Numbered from the stretch's first letter, positions 23,133 through 36,148 are shown. The stretch is 64,000 bases of DNA from Cordilura impudica (GCA_963682025.1 OY821518.1:28728882-28792881); one strand, 5' to 3'. Notes: generated by a model from the letters alone, not told the origin. Translations and numbers: made by a program.

Positions 23133-24908
23133 ATTTTAGCAAAAATCTATGAAAAATATCCAAATCTTTGTTTATGGTATCTCTGGTTCTGTTGTTTATG
23201 GAGTTACCGATATATCTAGAAAATTTATCGATAATTTTAAAATTATCTTTTTATCGTATTAATCGATTTATCGATATCACTAATTCTCAGTTCTAAAGAT
23301 ATTGCAAAGTGTGCCTTTTCATTTAAAATGTGCTTGTGAATTCCGAAGTGGAATTAGGATTACAAATTTCTTGTCTTTACAGCAAATATGATGTCAGACT
23401 AGAAAATAGTTGGGTTCTATTAAATTTCTGTTGATACAAAGGAAAATATAGTTTTTAACCTGTAGAACAAATCGGTTGTCGTAATTTTTTCCGTGTGTAT
23501 CTTTAAAGTAGCTGTAGCATCTGTACTTTAATTTCATTATAAATTATATTTTTTAAAACAAATATTAAATCTTAATTTGGGGTTTAACGCGAATCGATTG
23601 ACGAAGCAGCCTGATATTTACAGGTGCCATGTGAAGATTTATGGTTTAATTCCAGTGACGCCATCTATTGCCAAAGGGTGGTACAGCCTTCGTATATTAT
23701 ATATTTGACTTGCTAAATAAACAAATAAATTAATTTCCAAGCAATTAAAACTTAAAGGCAAAAGCCTAAGATTAGAAATAAAATATTTTGTAAAATGTCA
23801 GTGATTTGACTTTTTTTTTTTTTAAATAAATTTCTTAACAAATCCATTGTCTCTTCTAGACAAAAATTTTAGTTATAAATTTAAAATTTTCTATTAAGCT
23901 TTAACTTTATAAAACAATCATTTAATTTGAACATACGACTATGTAATATAAGGCAACTTACACGTACGCGAGTATTATAATTTATAGAAATAAAAATCGA
24001 TAATAATTTATGGTAACAAACACAAGTAGCTTTGTAATCATAAAAAGTAATTAAATACCTTAGGCAAAATAATTATAATAGTTAAAGCCAACAAAAAAAA
24101 AAAAAAACAGTAACAAAATAACACAACACAATTTATAACTAGACCAAGTAATTTTAATTTAACACAATAAATCATTAACAGACAAAAAAAAATTTAAAAT
24201 AAAAATAATAATAAAATCGAGAAAGAAAACGTGTCAATATGCAAAGAGAAAAAAAAAAATAATAAAACTGTAAACTTACTAAAGGCGCAAAAATCTGTTT
24301 AAACAAAAATATATAAATATATATATATATATATTTATTAATCAAGAAGGGCTTAATATACATAATTATGTGTAGAAGAATTTTAAGAAAACCACAAACT
24401 CATGCTGGGTTTCTTTTCTGATTTTTAAGTAGCTAAGAAATGATTTGTTTTGTTCTAATATTAAAAAAAAATATAATTACTTTATATAACAAATTTAGAA
24501 GTACATATAAGCCAGCGTTGTTTTTTTAAATATAATTTTCTAAGCCTTTTGTTATTTGATACTTAAGGTGTGATTTTTCTTCGTCTATTTCTTCTTCTTC
24601 GTCTTTAGCATAGCGACTTAATTGAGCATAGCCATAATATAGAGACTTGTATTACAATTTGTAAATTTTAATTTAAGAAAAAGTATAATATTTTTTATTA
24701 CTCATTAACATATTATATTAAACAAAATACAAACTAAATAATTATATAATTATGTTTTATTTTTATTATAACAAATAATAATATATTAAAATATTATATT
24801 CCCAGCTTTAGATAAAACAAAAAGAAGTTTCAAAATTCAAAATTCATCATCATAAACTACTTGCGCACAATTTTTTTACAATAAATTGTGCATTAACTCT
24901 ACTTATTT
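23133..24908. other. AT-rich, mostly single-copy stretch
   Basis: No gene. Contains a short AT-dinucleotide run near 24310-24340 and several poly-A/T runs. Probably native intron sequence. Confidence 0.4.
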
Positions 24909-25688
24909 TTATACCTATACCACTATGTGGTTTGGGTATAATGACTTTGTGCTGCTGTTTGTAACACCCAAAAATATTTGACCTAGACCCATCTTTAATT
25001 ATACCGATCGAATCAGAATCACTTTCTGAGTTGATTTAACAATGTCCGTCCGTCCGTCCGTCCGTCTGTGTGTCCATGTAAAGCTTGTAATCAAACTGCA
25101 GGTCGCAAATATGAATATATTTTGATGAAATTTGGCATATAAGCTTTTATCGGCCATGGGATGAACGCTATTGAAATTGGTGAGAATCGGTCCATGTTCA
25201 GACCTAGCCCCCATACAAATTACCCATATGAAATCGACATAAATTGCCATAAGATCCAAATTGTCATATAGATCTTACGCAAATTGGGTTTGTATGCGTT
25301 CATTACATCCACTAATGAGTAGTCCAAAAATGATCCCTTTGACCCCATATAGAGCTGCTTCCCGATCTTCAGTTAAATCTATTAAAAAACAAAAATATTG
25401 CAGTGATTCTTCTCAAATTTTGTTTGTACATATTTTTGAAAAATACAAGAGACTTTACCAAACATGATCAGGATCGGTCCATTTTTGGACCTAGCCCCTT
25501 TATAGATATAGCATCCGATATGAACTTTTTTATATCTGCAGCCAAAAAAATTAATAAAAATCCCACTCAAATTTGGTTTTTGCTTATTTTCTATGTCCAG
25601 TTAGTTGGGCCTAAGAGATAGGGTTTCTAAACGCATGGTATAGGGTATCGTATAGTCGGTCTAGACCGACTATAATTTTCTTACTTGT
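24909..25688 (+). mobile_element. HINE/DINE-like element, copy 12, short-form subfamily
   Basis: Full length with both ends: ATACCTATACCACTATGTGG and CGACTATAATTTTCTTACTT. Four to five GTCC units near 25045-25065. Carries the CCCTTTGACCCCATATAGAG short form also seen at 8.4 and 49.0 kb. Confidence 0.9.
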
Positions 25689-26413
25689 TTTTTTCTGAAT
25701 TATGATGTTGTGTGTAGTTTTTCTTCTTTTTTATTTTTGTTGAAGTAAATTTTTTGAGTTGAGGTGTTGTTTCAATGATTAAATGAGTTATTAACACGCT
25801 AAAATAAATTAGGTTCAATTTTGTTGTATATATGCACATACAAACTTTATTTATTTTTTTTTGTTATGGCCTCTAATGTATGTGTTGTTGTATATTGTCA
25901 TTTCATTAATAACACATGGAGAATATGTTTATAAAACTTCATAAAGTGTATTTATTCTTGAATAAAACGCTATAAATAAATCAACATTTTTTTTTTGTAT
26001 TTACATCTGTCTGTATTCAACACAATTCAGTAATTGATGTTGTGTTGTAATTTGAAATGGGCAAAGTCTGTGCAAGGACATAAATCATTCTAAAAAAAAA
26101 AACAGTTTCTCATAGCTTCCAAAGGGCAAGTGATATTAAAATGCGAATAATTGTTATTAAGTTAATAAAAGTCTATTTTGGGAAAAAAGGAAAATTTTCT
26201 ATATAAAATTAAAACTTTTAATTTGTACCGAGTACCATGAAGTAATAACAAAAATAGTTTTAATAAATATCTGCTCAGAAGAGGAAATTTATCGTAACAT
26301 AATTGGCACTAGTAAAATCCATAAATCACATACCTGATGCACTGAAAAATCTTAATACTGAGCTCAATTTCAAATTTACGGATTCAATTAATAGCAAAAT
26401 TATCAATTCAATA
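25689..26413. other. AT-rich stretch
   Basis: No gene or recognised repeat. Confidence 0.35.
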
Positions 26414-26751
26414 TCTATAATATTAATAGGCTAGGCGATTTCTTGTGACTGATGTTTTGTTCTACCTTTTTATCCCGATTTTGACCAAACGTATATTATT
26501 TGAAAGGTATTTCTTTTTAGCCGATTTTCAGATTTACAGATTTTTAAATTTTTTCCTTTATTCTGAGTAAATTGCATATAAAATTGCTACTAACACATAC
26601 ATAAAATTATACAATGCTACGTGTTTGTTTATTAAATTTGTTAATGTGTTTGTAATAAAAATGATTTTGTGTTTTGTGTTGGTCTTTGTTCAATGAAAAA
26701 ATAAAATTTCCTAGAATTTGCGCTCGAATTTCGAGGGCTGGAATCTGCTAG
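26414..26751 (+). mobile_element. Non-autonomous Helitron-like element, copy H2
   Basis: Perfect termini: 5' TCTATAATATTAATAGGCTA preceded by A, and 3' CTCGAATTTCGAG hairpin then GGCTGGAATCTGCTAG followed by T. Length 338 bp, with an internal deletion between TGTGTTGGT and the TCAATGAAAAAATAAA segment. Confidence 0.9.
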
Positions 26752-26785
26752 TAAATATAAAAGTGTGTGCCATAATGGGATAAAA

Positions 26786-27081
26786 TTTGATGTTTTGTTC
26801 TACCGTTTTATCCCGATTTTGAAAAGACGTATATTATTTGAAATGTATTTTTTAGATTTAAAGATTTTTAAATTTTTTCCTTTATTTTGAGTAAATTGCA
26901 TGGAACTTTACTACTAACACATACATAAAATTTTACAATGCTATGTGTGTGTTTATTAAATTTTTTAATGTGTTCGCAATAAAAATGAGTTGGTTTTTTG
27001 TGTTGATTTGTGAATTGACTATAATTGATTAGCATACTTCTAGGGTCTTTATTTAATGAAAAAATAAAATTTCCTAGAATG
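26786..27081 (+). mobile_element. Partial Helitron-like copy H2b in tandem
   Basis: Lacks the 5' end (starts at TGTTTTGTTCTACCG) and the 3' hairpin (stops at TTCCTAGAATGTG). It lies 34 bases behind H2 in the same orientation. It diverges from H2 in several places and keeps the segment that H2 has deleted, so it is not a simple duplication of H2. Confidence 0.75.
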
Positions 27082-27099
27082 TGTTAGTCTTTATTAAAT

Positions 27100-27430
27100 T
27101 GGTATGTTTTTCTATAAAATATCTTCAAATATCATTTTATAAAAAGTCCTTTCCAAAAAAGTACCTTTTCTAAAAAGTGATTTTCCTAAAATAGTAACTT
27201 TTTTAAAAATATACCATTTCAAAACAGATCACTTTTCAAAAAATTGTCTTCCTTAGAAAACTGAATTTTCTTAAGAAAGTACAATTCTTAAAAAATACTT
27301 TTCTTAAAATGTACGTTTCCTTAAAAAGGTACATTTTCTTAAAGAAGTACATTTTCCTTGAAAATCCCTTTTCTTAAAAAAGTAAATTATCTTTATAAGT
27401 ACCTTTTCTTAACAGCTTCCCTGTCCCCAG
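27100..27430. repeat. Degenerate satellite of a roughly 17-bp unit, block 1
   Basis: Imperfect iterations of TTTTCTTAAAAAAGTACC, the unit that fills 28.1-28.6 and 29.8-31.8 kb. Period about 16-20 bases with frequent indels. The small open frame at 27358 is an artefact of the array. Confidence 0.75.
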
Positions 27431-28140
27431 ACAAAAATAAATTTTTTAACGGTACACATACCTTATATATTTCTGTATATGGCATACAAGTATCATATAT
27501 GATATGTATCACTAAAGGCTTATTCCATAGTGACAGACATGACATTCAGTGATCTTTCTAATCAAATATTATACAGTAAAAGTTTATCATTGTTCCAAAA
27601 AGTATATAAAATTATGTAGACGCACCTGGCCACCATATTTATCATTAGAAATGGGAAGAAAGTATTATTGTTATTAACTATTGGGAGCAAAAAGCAGTCG
27701 TGACAAACACGACAACAAACAGACATCTCTTTAGAGGATGTTTGTAGAACACAGAAAAGCTCTGAATTTATTTGTATGACAAATAAGAAACAGTTGCTCA
27801 TAGTTATTATAAATAACATGAATTCTAAAATAAATTATAGTAAAAAGAAGTATTATGTAATGTGACAGACATATTTTCAAAATTTCTTAATTACACTGTT
27901 CCTTTCGTATTTCGTATTCAAAAATATATCTAACAAACTATTGTCACATTTCCATACCCTTTTCTTTGAAATGGTAGCAATAAAAATTATTTAAATTACA
28001 ATTTTAAAAATGGACCTAAAGTTGACCTTTGCATGGAAATAACCTAAAGGGGCTTTACACTACCAGATTTTGAGTCTTTTACAAAACTATTTCATGGTAC
28101 AAGAAAATCATTTTGCATTATATGGGCCACATTGGACAGG
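27431..28140. other. Single-copy stretch between satellite blocks
   Basis: No gene recognised. Interrupts the satellite and could itself be an old insertion, although no terminal repeats were found. Confidence 0.35.
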
Positions 28141-28612
28141 TAATAGTAACATTTCTAAAAAAGTACCTTCTCCAAAAATTATTATTTCTAAAAAGTTCAC
28201 GTTTTAAAACAGTGCCTTTAAAAAATTAAATTAAAACAATACTTAGAAGAAAAGTATATTTTTTAAAAAAAGTACGCACTGTTAAAGATTAGTTTTGTTA
28301 AAAAGTTAATATTCTTAAAAAACTACATTTTCTAAAAAAATACCTTTTCTTAAAAAGTACCGTTTCATAAAAACACATATTTTCTTATAAAAATACATTT
28401 TCCTAAAAAAGTACCTTTTGTTAAAAACGTACCTTTCCTTAAAAATGTACCATTTTTTAAAAACGCATCTTTTCTTTTAAAAATACATTTTCCTAAAAAA
28501 GTACCTTTTCCTTAAAAGTATCTTTTCCTAAGAAAGTACCTTTTCTTAAAAACGTACCATTTCTTAAAAAGTACATTTACTTTGGAAATTACATTTTCTT
28601 TCCACTCTCCGT
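28141..28612. repeat. Degenerate satellite of a roughly 17-bp unit, block 2
   Basis: Iterated TTAAAAAAGTACCTTTTC-like units, more regular toward 28380-28600. Confidence 0.8.
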
Positions 28613-28702
28613 GTCAAAAATAATTTTTAAAAAAATCTGAAACATTTTAGCTCATTATGGCGATAAAGCCGGAAAAAATATAGGTGAATTATATATAAAT
28701 AT

Positions 28703-29697
28703 ATCTGTGGTCACCAGCGATAACCGCCTAAGTCGACTTAAGATTGACTTGAGTTATGTATGTTATCATATCATATTCTACTAAAAACGCTTTATATTTA
28801 CGTGAAATCCCCATCCCTCTATCACTGTGTATTAAAAAGGTATTAATAACAAGTAAGAAATTATAGTCGGCCTAGACCGACTATACGATACCCTATACCA
28901 TGGTTTAGAGACCCTATCTCTGAGGCCCAACTAACTGGATATAAAAAATAAGCATAAACCAAATTTGAGTGGGATTTTTATTAATTTTGTTGGCTGCAGA
29001 TATGAAAAAGTTCATATCGGATGCCAAAAATGGACCGGTCCTGACCATGTTTGGTAAGGTCTCTTATATTTTGCAAAAATATATACAAACAAAATTTGAG
29101 AAGAATCAGTGCAATGAAGATCGGGAAGCAGCTCTATATGGGGCCTATGACTAAGAGTTGTCCCATAGGGATCATTTTTGGACTACTGATTAATGGATGT
29201 AATAAACATATACAAACCCAATATGACTCAGATTTATATGATAATTTGGATCTTATGGCAATTTAAGTCGATTTCATAGGGGTCATTTGTATGGGGGCTA
29301 GGTCTGAACACGGACCGATTATCACCAATTTCCTATGGCCGATAAAATTTTATATCCAAATTTCATCAAAATATGTTCATATTTGCGACCTGCAGTTTGA
29401 TTACAAGCTTTATATGGACACACAGACGGACGGACGGACGGACGGACGGACGAACATCTTTAAATCGAATCAGATAGTGATTCTGATTCGATCGGTATAA
29501 TAAAAGATGATCTAGGTCAAATATTTTTGGTAGTTACAAACAGCAGCACAAAGTCATTATACCCAAACTACATAGTGGTATAGGGTATAAAAATACAGTG
29601 ACCTAAGTCGTAATGAAGCCTCATTACATTTATATAAAAAGATATTTTTCTCGAAAGCATAATTTTTGACTTAGGCGGTTAATGCTTGTGACCACAG
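28703..29697. mobile_element. MITE with TCTGTGGTCAC ends, split by a HINE
   Basis: Left TCTGTGGTCACCAGCGATAA with CCGCCTAAGTCGACTT, and right GACTTAGGCGGTTAATGCTT with GTGACCACAGA, form TIRs of about 30 bp. The same element occurs uninterrupted at 47011-47267, so the 0.74 kb between 28849 and 29592 is clearly an insertion. Microsatellite TA repeats abut the right end. Confidence 0.88.
28849..29592 (-). mobile_element. HINE/DINE-like element, copy 13, inside a MITE
   Basis: Minus-oriented, from ACAAGTAAGAAATTATAGTC with the palindrome to CCCAAACTACATAGTGGTAT and AGGGTATAAAAA. Five GGACGGAC units near 29428-29450. The part matching the ATGCTATATCTATATGGGGA region is deleted. Boundaries are fixed by comparison with the empty MITE at 47.0 kb. 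Confidence 0.92.
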
Positions 29698-29699
29698 AT

Positions 29700-29700
29700 T

Positions 29701-29740
<40 letters not shown>

Positions 29741-29750
29741 TATAATTTAA
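29700..29750. repeat. (TA)n microsatellite
   Basis: About 48 bases of TA dinucleotides with single interruptions, immediately outside the MITE end. It could be an expanded TA target. Confidence 0.9.
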
Positions 29751-29814
29751 ATATGACTTTTTGAATTCAATCAATTCAATTGATGTCGAATAGTTTCGAC
29801 AAAAACACTGAAAG

Positions 29815-31790
29815 GGTTAAAAAAGTACAATTTCTTAAACAAATATTTTTTTTTAAAGGACATTTTCTTCAAAAGTACCTTTTTCTGAAAATAGTACCTT
29901 TTTTTAAAAAAAGAACCTTCTATAAAAAAGTAGCATTTCCAAAAAATACACTACTTGAAACAGTGGCTTTAAAAAAGTAAATTAAGAAAAAAATACCTTC
30001 CCCTAAAAAGTACATTTTCTAAAAAAATTACAAACTTTTAAAAACGTATAATTTCTTATAAAACTATTTTTCCTTAAAAAAATTACCTTGCCCCAAAAAA
30101 TTAAATTTTCTTTAAAATATGCTTCTTCTAAAAAAAGTACCTTTTCTTAAAAACGTACCTTTCTTAAAAAAGTACCCTTTCTTGATAAACAACGTACGTT
30201 TATTTAAAAAGTAACTTTTTTTAAAACATACCTTTTTCTAAAAAAAGTACCTTATCCTAACAAAGTACATTTTCTTAAAAAACTTACATTTCCTTAAAAT
30301 AGTAAATTTTCTTAAAAAACTTTCATTTCCTTAAAATAGTAAATTTTCTTAAAAGAGTAAGTTTTCTTAGAAAGTACCTTTGCTCGAAAGGTACCTTTTC
30401 CTAAAAACTACCTTTTTAAAATGTACCTTTCCTTATAATAGTACATGTTTTAAAAAAATGTGTTTTTCTTCAAAAAATAGCTTTTCTTAAAATGGGACCT
30501 TTTTTAAAAAGGTACCCTTCTCTAATAAGTAATATTTCCGAAAAGTTAATTTTTTAAAAAAGTAAACTAAAAATAACATTTCCTTAAAAATTACTTTTTC
30601 TTAAAAAGTACTTTTTCTTAAAAAGAACCTGTTCTTAAAAAGTACCTTTTCTTAAAAAGTACCTTTTCTTAAAAAGCAGCTTTTCTTAAAAAGTACCTTA
30701 AAAAGTACCTTAAAAGCACCTTTTCTTAAAAGTACCTTAAAAAGTACCTTTTATTAAAAAGTGCTATTTCTTAAAACGTATATTTTCTTATAAAAATACC
30801 TTTTCCTCAAAAGTAGATTTTCTTAAAAACTTACGTTTTCTTAAAAAAGTACCTTTTTTAAAAAACATACCTTACCTTACCCTACCTTTTCTTAAAAAAG
30901 TACCTTTCTTAAAAAGTACCTTTTTTAAAAAAGTACATTTTCTTAAAAAGTACATGTTTTAACAAATTAGCTTTTCTTAAAAAAGTAGCTTCTCTTAAAA
31001 AAGTGGCTTTTCTTAAAAAATGTTTCTTCAAAAGTGTAGCTTTTCAAAAAAAGTACATTTTCTATAAAAAGTACCTATTAAAAACGTACCTTTTTTTAAA
31101 AAAAGTACATTTTCATACAAAAATACGTTTTCTTAAGAAAGTAAGTTTTCTAAACAAGTACTTTTTTTAAAAAGTAGCTTTTCTTAAAAATTACATTTTT
31201 CTAAAAAATTATATTTTCTTAGAAAATCAAATTCTCCTAATAAAAACTTTTCTTAAAAAGTGCTTTGCGGAATAATTACCTTGTCATAAAAAGTTAGTTT
31301 TCATAAAAAGACACCTTTTTTAAAAATTAAGAAAGTAGCTTTATAAAAAAGTACCTTTCTTGAAAAACTACTTTCTCTCTAAAAGTAAATTTTTTTAAGA
31401 ACGTCCCGAAACGTAGTTTTTAAATAAGTAAATTTTCCTAAAATTTTTATTTTCTTAAATAAGTTCCTTTATTTTTGTGGAAAAAAAATACCTTTTTTAT
31501 ATATTTCCTTATCCTAATAAAGTACTTTCCGTAAAAACCATTTGTTGTAAAAGTAACTTTTCTTACCTAAGTGTTTTCCCTTAAAAAATAACTCTCCATA
31601 AAAAAGTACATTTGCTTAAGAAGTGCCTATTCCTAAAAAGTACAATTTCCTACATATTTTAAAAGTTTTTTTTTTTTCTTAATAGAACATATATTTTTGA
31701 AAAGCACCAGTTCTTAATATACATATTAAATTTTCTTAAAAAATACTTTTATTTGATACCATTTTTTTTTCAGTGCGGGTTTTAAAAAAG
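29815..31790. repeat. Degenerate satellite of a roughly 17-bp unit, main block
   Basis: Almost 2 kb of variants of CTTAAAAAGTACCTTTT, best preserved near 30590-30740 where AAAAAGTACCTTTTCTT repeats almost exactly. Units vary in A-run and T-run length. No coding potential. Blocks 1-3 were probably one array split by insertions. Confidence 0.88.
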
Positions 31791-31810
31791 TTCCTTTTCA
31801 TCACATTTTT

Positions 31811-32557
31811 ATACCCTATTCCACTATGTGGTTTGGGTATAATGACTTTGTGCTGCTGTTTGTAACTACCAAAAATATTTGACCTAGACCCATCATTTTT
31901 TATACCGATCGAATCAGAATCACTTTTTGAGTCGATTTAACAATGTCCGTCCGTCCGTCCGTCTGTGTGTCCATGTTAACTTTTTAATCAAACTACAGGT
32001 CGCAAATATGAATATATTTTGATGAAATTTGGTATATAAGCTTCCATCAGCCATGGGATGACGCTATTGAAATTGGTGAGAATCGGTCCATGTTTAGACC
32101 TAGCCCCCATACAAATGACCCCTATGATATCGACATAAATTGCCATAAGATCCAAATTGTCGTATAGATCTTAGTCAAATTGGGTTTGTATGTGTTTATT
32201 ACATCCATTAATGAGTAGTTCAAAAACGATACCTATGGAACAACTCTTAGTCATAGGCCCCATATAGAGCTGCTTCCCGATCTTCGCTTAAATCCATAAA
32301 AAAAAACAAAAATATTGCGCAGATTCATCTCAAATTTTGTTTGTATATATTTTCGCAAAATACAAGAGACTTTACCAACCATGGTCAGGATTGGTCCATT
32401 TTTGGATCTAGTCCCCATATAGACATAGCATCCGATATGAACTTTTTCATATCTGCAGCCAAAAAAATTAATAAAAATGCCACTCAAATTTGGTTTATGC
32501 TTATTTTCTATATCCAATTAGTTGGGCCTAAGAGATAGGGTCTCTAAACCATGGTAT
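31811..32557 (+). mobile_element. HINE/DINE-like element, copy 14, 3' end truncated
   Basis: Starts ATACCCTATTCCACTATGTG, (GTCC)n near 31945-31962, and ends after CTAAACCATGGTATAAG without the 3' hairpin. Inserted at the edge of the satellite. Confidence 0.85.
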
Positions 32558-32587
32558 AAGTTTCAGACTTTCAGTTTTTTTCACGAA

Positions 32588-32950
32588 TCTATAATATTAA
32601 TAGGCTAGGCGATTTCTTGCGACCGATGTTTTTTCTACCGTTTTTCCGATTTTGAGCAAACGTATATTATTTGAAAGGTATTTCTTTACAGATTTACAGA
32701 TTTTTAAATTTTTTCCTTTATTTTGAGTAAATTGCATTTAAAGTTGCTACTAGCACATACGTAAAATTATATAATGCTATGTGTATGTTTATTAAATTTG
32801 TTAATGTGTTTGTGATAAAAATAAGTTTGTTTTTTGTGTTGATTTGTGAATTGGCTATAATTGATTAGCATATCTTTAGGGTCTTTATTTAGTGAAAAAA
32901 TAAAATCTCCTAGAATTTGCACTCGAATTTCGAGGGCTGGAATCAGCTAG
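32588..32950 (+). mobile_element. Non-autonomous Helitron-like element, copy H3
   Basis: 5' TCTATAATATTAATAGGCTA, 3' hairpin CTCGAATTTCGAG then GGCTGGAATCAGCTAG, flanked by A and T. 363 bp. Sits 30 bases behind the truncated HINE. Confidence 0.9.
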
Positions 32951-35351
32951 TTTATATTAAAAGTGCATTATCTTAGAAAGTATTTTACGACCAACTGAAA
33001 TTAATATTCTGCATTGCTATTTTTCCTCCTTTTTTTTGTAATAGTTAGCCGGTCTTCAATAATACAAAATAAGTAGATGGAAAGCATTGTTTACTATTTT
33101 TTTTTCTTTTTTTTTAAGTTTGATTTGAAAATGAAGAGCTGGGAGCTATTTATCGCATTCGATACCGAGGCAAATAAATCGAAATCCCATATTTTGGCTT
33201 ATTATTTAAAGAAGACGAATAAACGTCAGACCTGGTTTCAGATTTACTCTTAACTGGTAAAATTATTCATAGTATTTTATTTTGGAAAATAAAATAATTC
33301 AATCGAAAAATTGCGATAACGAATGCGACGATTAGACTTCTGTTTATTCATTATTAAAGTTTTTTGTTTTCTGAAATTCAAAGAAACTTTTTTCATAACT
33401 AAATATTGAGTTTTTAAAACCGAAAACCGCTTATTCAAACTAAGTTTTATATTGCTAAAAATGTGTTGTTTTAATAAGAATTTTCGAATGATTAATAACT
33501 GTACTTAGTTCTTTAAACTTGTATATGTATGGAAGATTTATTACTTCATCGCACTCTAAACATGATGTAATTAAAAAAGGAATTAAATTATATTTTTAGA
33601 GAGCATTTTATAGAGCGTTTTCATTAAAAATTTACTCACCAAAAAAGGAAAAAATTATTTAAAAAATTATATGAATTAAAATTAAATTTATTTAATTAAA
33701 AAGTACAAACTGACATTCCAAAGATTTCAACAATTAATTACAACATTGAACTTTAGATAATAAATATGTTAATTTATAATATTTAAATATAAATGAAATG
33801 TAAATAATTTTTATCTCAATGTAAATATGTATTTTTTTTTTATCAAACAAATATAATGAAAGCCAGACAAGAGAGATAAAAAAAAACAGCTACTGGAATA
33901 AATTGTAACAAATGCTAGAATTTTGTAAATATTTATTATTACAAATGAAAGTAAAACCATATAAAATATTTACCAAACACATGAAAGACATGTTAAATAT
34001 ATTAACAGATACTTAAAAAAAAAGAGCTGCCAATACGATAGAGGGGGAGGGGGCCAACATGCGTTGGTTATGGGCACACATATTTAAGATTTAACCAATT
34101 AAACGTCAGAATTAAACTTGCTATAAACAAAACTTGACTCCTTTTTTTTTATTTAAATTTTTAAAATGTTCCATCGTTACCATTTTACTGTTAAAGAAAA
34201 AAAAGGTTATTGAAATATTTACTTTGTTCGAAAGAAAAAAAAAAAAGAAAGAAAATAAAACAGATTATGTTTTCAAGTTAAAAGAAAAAATAAACTGCTA
34301 CAGAATTTGATTTGTTTACTTCTTCATTTTTAAAATTTATTATATTATTTGTTATAAATTCTTTGACATTTAACAGAAAGAATGTTAAATTGATAAGGAA
34401 ATAAGATAAATTTTGTTATATTTTTGTTTTTGTTTTAAAGAATTTATATGAACTCATTCAAAGAATTTATAATTAAGTATAATTTCGTCTACTTTTTCAA
34501 GAAGATCAACAAATTTTAACACTAACAAACAAACAGAATTTCTTTGAAAACTATCATCACCAAGAAATGTCAAATCAACTAAAGTGGGTTGAGTGAGAGA
34601 GAGTACACATTGCAATTTACAAGTGATTTATTAATATTATTCATGTTCAGATATGATGAAGTTTTTTTTTTTAACTGTTATTTGTTTAACATAAACAAAA
34701 CAACAGAAAAAACTTTAAACTGTTAAAATATTTTACTAAATTGGTCAAATTAACAGTTTTTATTAAAAAAATTTTCAATGTTTTCTTGCGTTTCTTTATC
34801 ACCCAAACATGTTTTGTAGTAATTTTAACTTACATAAATATTTTACAATTATTTTATCTTTTTTCTTTTTCAACCAACAACTCAAAATATTGTTTTGAGT
34901 TTTAGCAACAGCTGCTAACAGGTTTTGTGCAAAATTACCAGTAGTCTCAAGTACTTAAATGTTTTGTATTTACAAGTTACAATTTGCTAGTACAGGCAAT
35001 TTTTTGTATTACTCTGCAAGGAAAAAAATTCATAAAAAACGTAAAAACATTATTGGATGGATAACTAGTAATTTTATTAATTTATTTTTGTTAGCCGTTT
35101 CGTTTTAAGCTTTCAGCAGACAAGTTAATGTCGTAGTCATATTTGACAGGTTTTCTTTTTTTTTTTTATTCAGTTTTCACAGCAACATGATGCAATTAGC
35201 AACTAAATGATATTTCAATATCCCAGTTAATCATGGCACAAAATTCATATATAATTTGGAGGTAAAAGGATTAGTTTTTTGTTATGCGGCTGTGAATACT
35301 TCCGCTTCTGTTTTAAAGGTGGCATATAAGTTAGTTGGTTATTTTTAGTTG
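32951..35351. other. AT-rich single-copy stretch
   Basis: No gene. Contains a G-rich run near 34041-34052 and many homopolymers. Probably native intron DNA. Confidence 0.4.
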
Positions 35352-36148
35352 AAGTGTGCGAAGTTAGCCCCCCATTTTTGGAAATAAAATTTTTTGAAGA
35401 TTGTTCTGAATTTGTTCTAGGATTGTTCTACAATGTTATAAAACGATGAGTTTCTAAAACGCAATTTGTACCGGTAAATCGAAAAAACGAATTTTAAAAA
35501 AAAATTTGGAAAATATTTTTTGGCGGTTTTCCAGTTGTTCTAAACATTGTTCCAAAATATATATATCGCAAACCGTAACGTACGCAAATGAGAACGAAAA
35601 ACGTTTTTTCCGCGATATCAACGTTATTAAACGATATAATTATTTTTATGCAACACAAAAGTTAACGTACAGATTCCAAAATTTCTTTCACACAAGGTAT
35701 CCTGAATGTAAAATACCTATAATCTTGTGACCGATGTAAGTTTCACAGTTTTACCCCGATTTGACAAAAAGTTTATCATTTGAAAGGTACTTCTTTTTAG
35801 CTGTTATCCAGATTTACCGATTTTCATCATCTGGAATATAAAATATACCAAAATCACAAAAAGAAAAAAAAAAAACAAAATTTACAAAAATCACTAAAAA
35901 AAAAAGAAAAAAATAAAACAAAGAAAAAATACAAAATGCGTTACGGTTTGCGACATTCCTATTTTGCAACACTGTTTAGAACAACTAGAACAACCGCCAA
36001 TTTTTATTTTCCACAAGTTAAAAATTCGTTTTTTTCGATTTACCGATACAAATTATATTACAGAAACTCACCATTTTGGAACATTGTAGTACAATCCTAG
36101 AACAATTCAGAACAATCTTCAAAAATGGGGGGCTAACTTCGCACACTT
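35352..36148. mobile_element. Long-TIR element (about 220-bp arms)
   Basis: Left arm from AAGTGTGCGAAGTTAGCCCC to CGCAAACCGTAACGTACG (35352-35585). Right arm is its reverse complement from GCGTTACGGTTTGCG to GGGGGGCTAACTTCGCACAC (about 35937-36148). The centre holds a fragment of another repeat at about 35725-35835 (TGTGACCGATGTAAG, CATTTGAAAGGTACTTC), related to the Helitron family seen at 46.65 kb. No clear target duplication. No transposase. Confidence 0.85.

Noticed and set aside
27358..27552. 64-codon open frame in the satellite
   Set aside because: It begins in a 17-bp repeat unit, has no domain, and its composition is that of the array.
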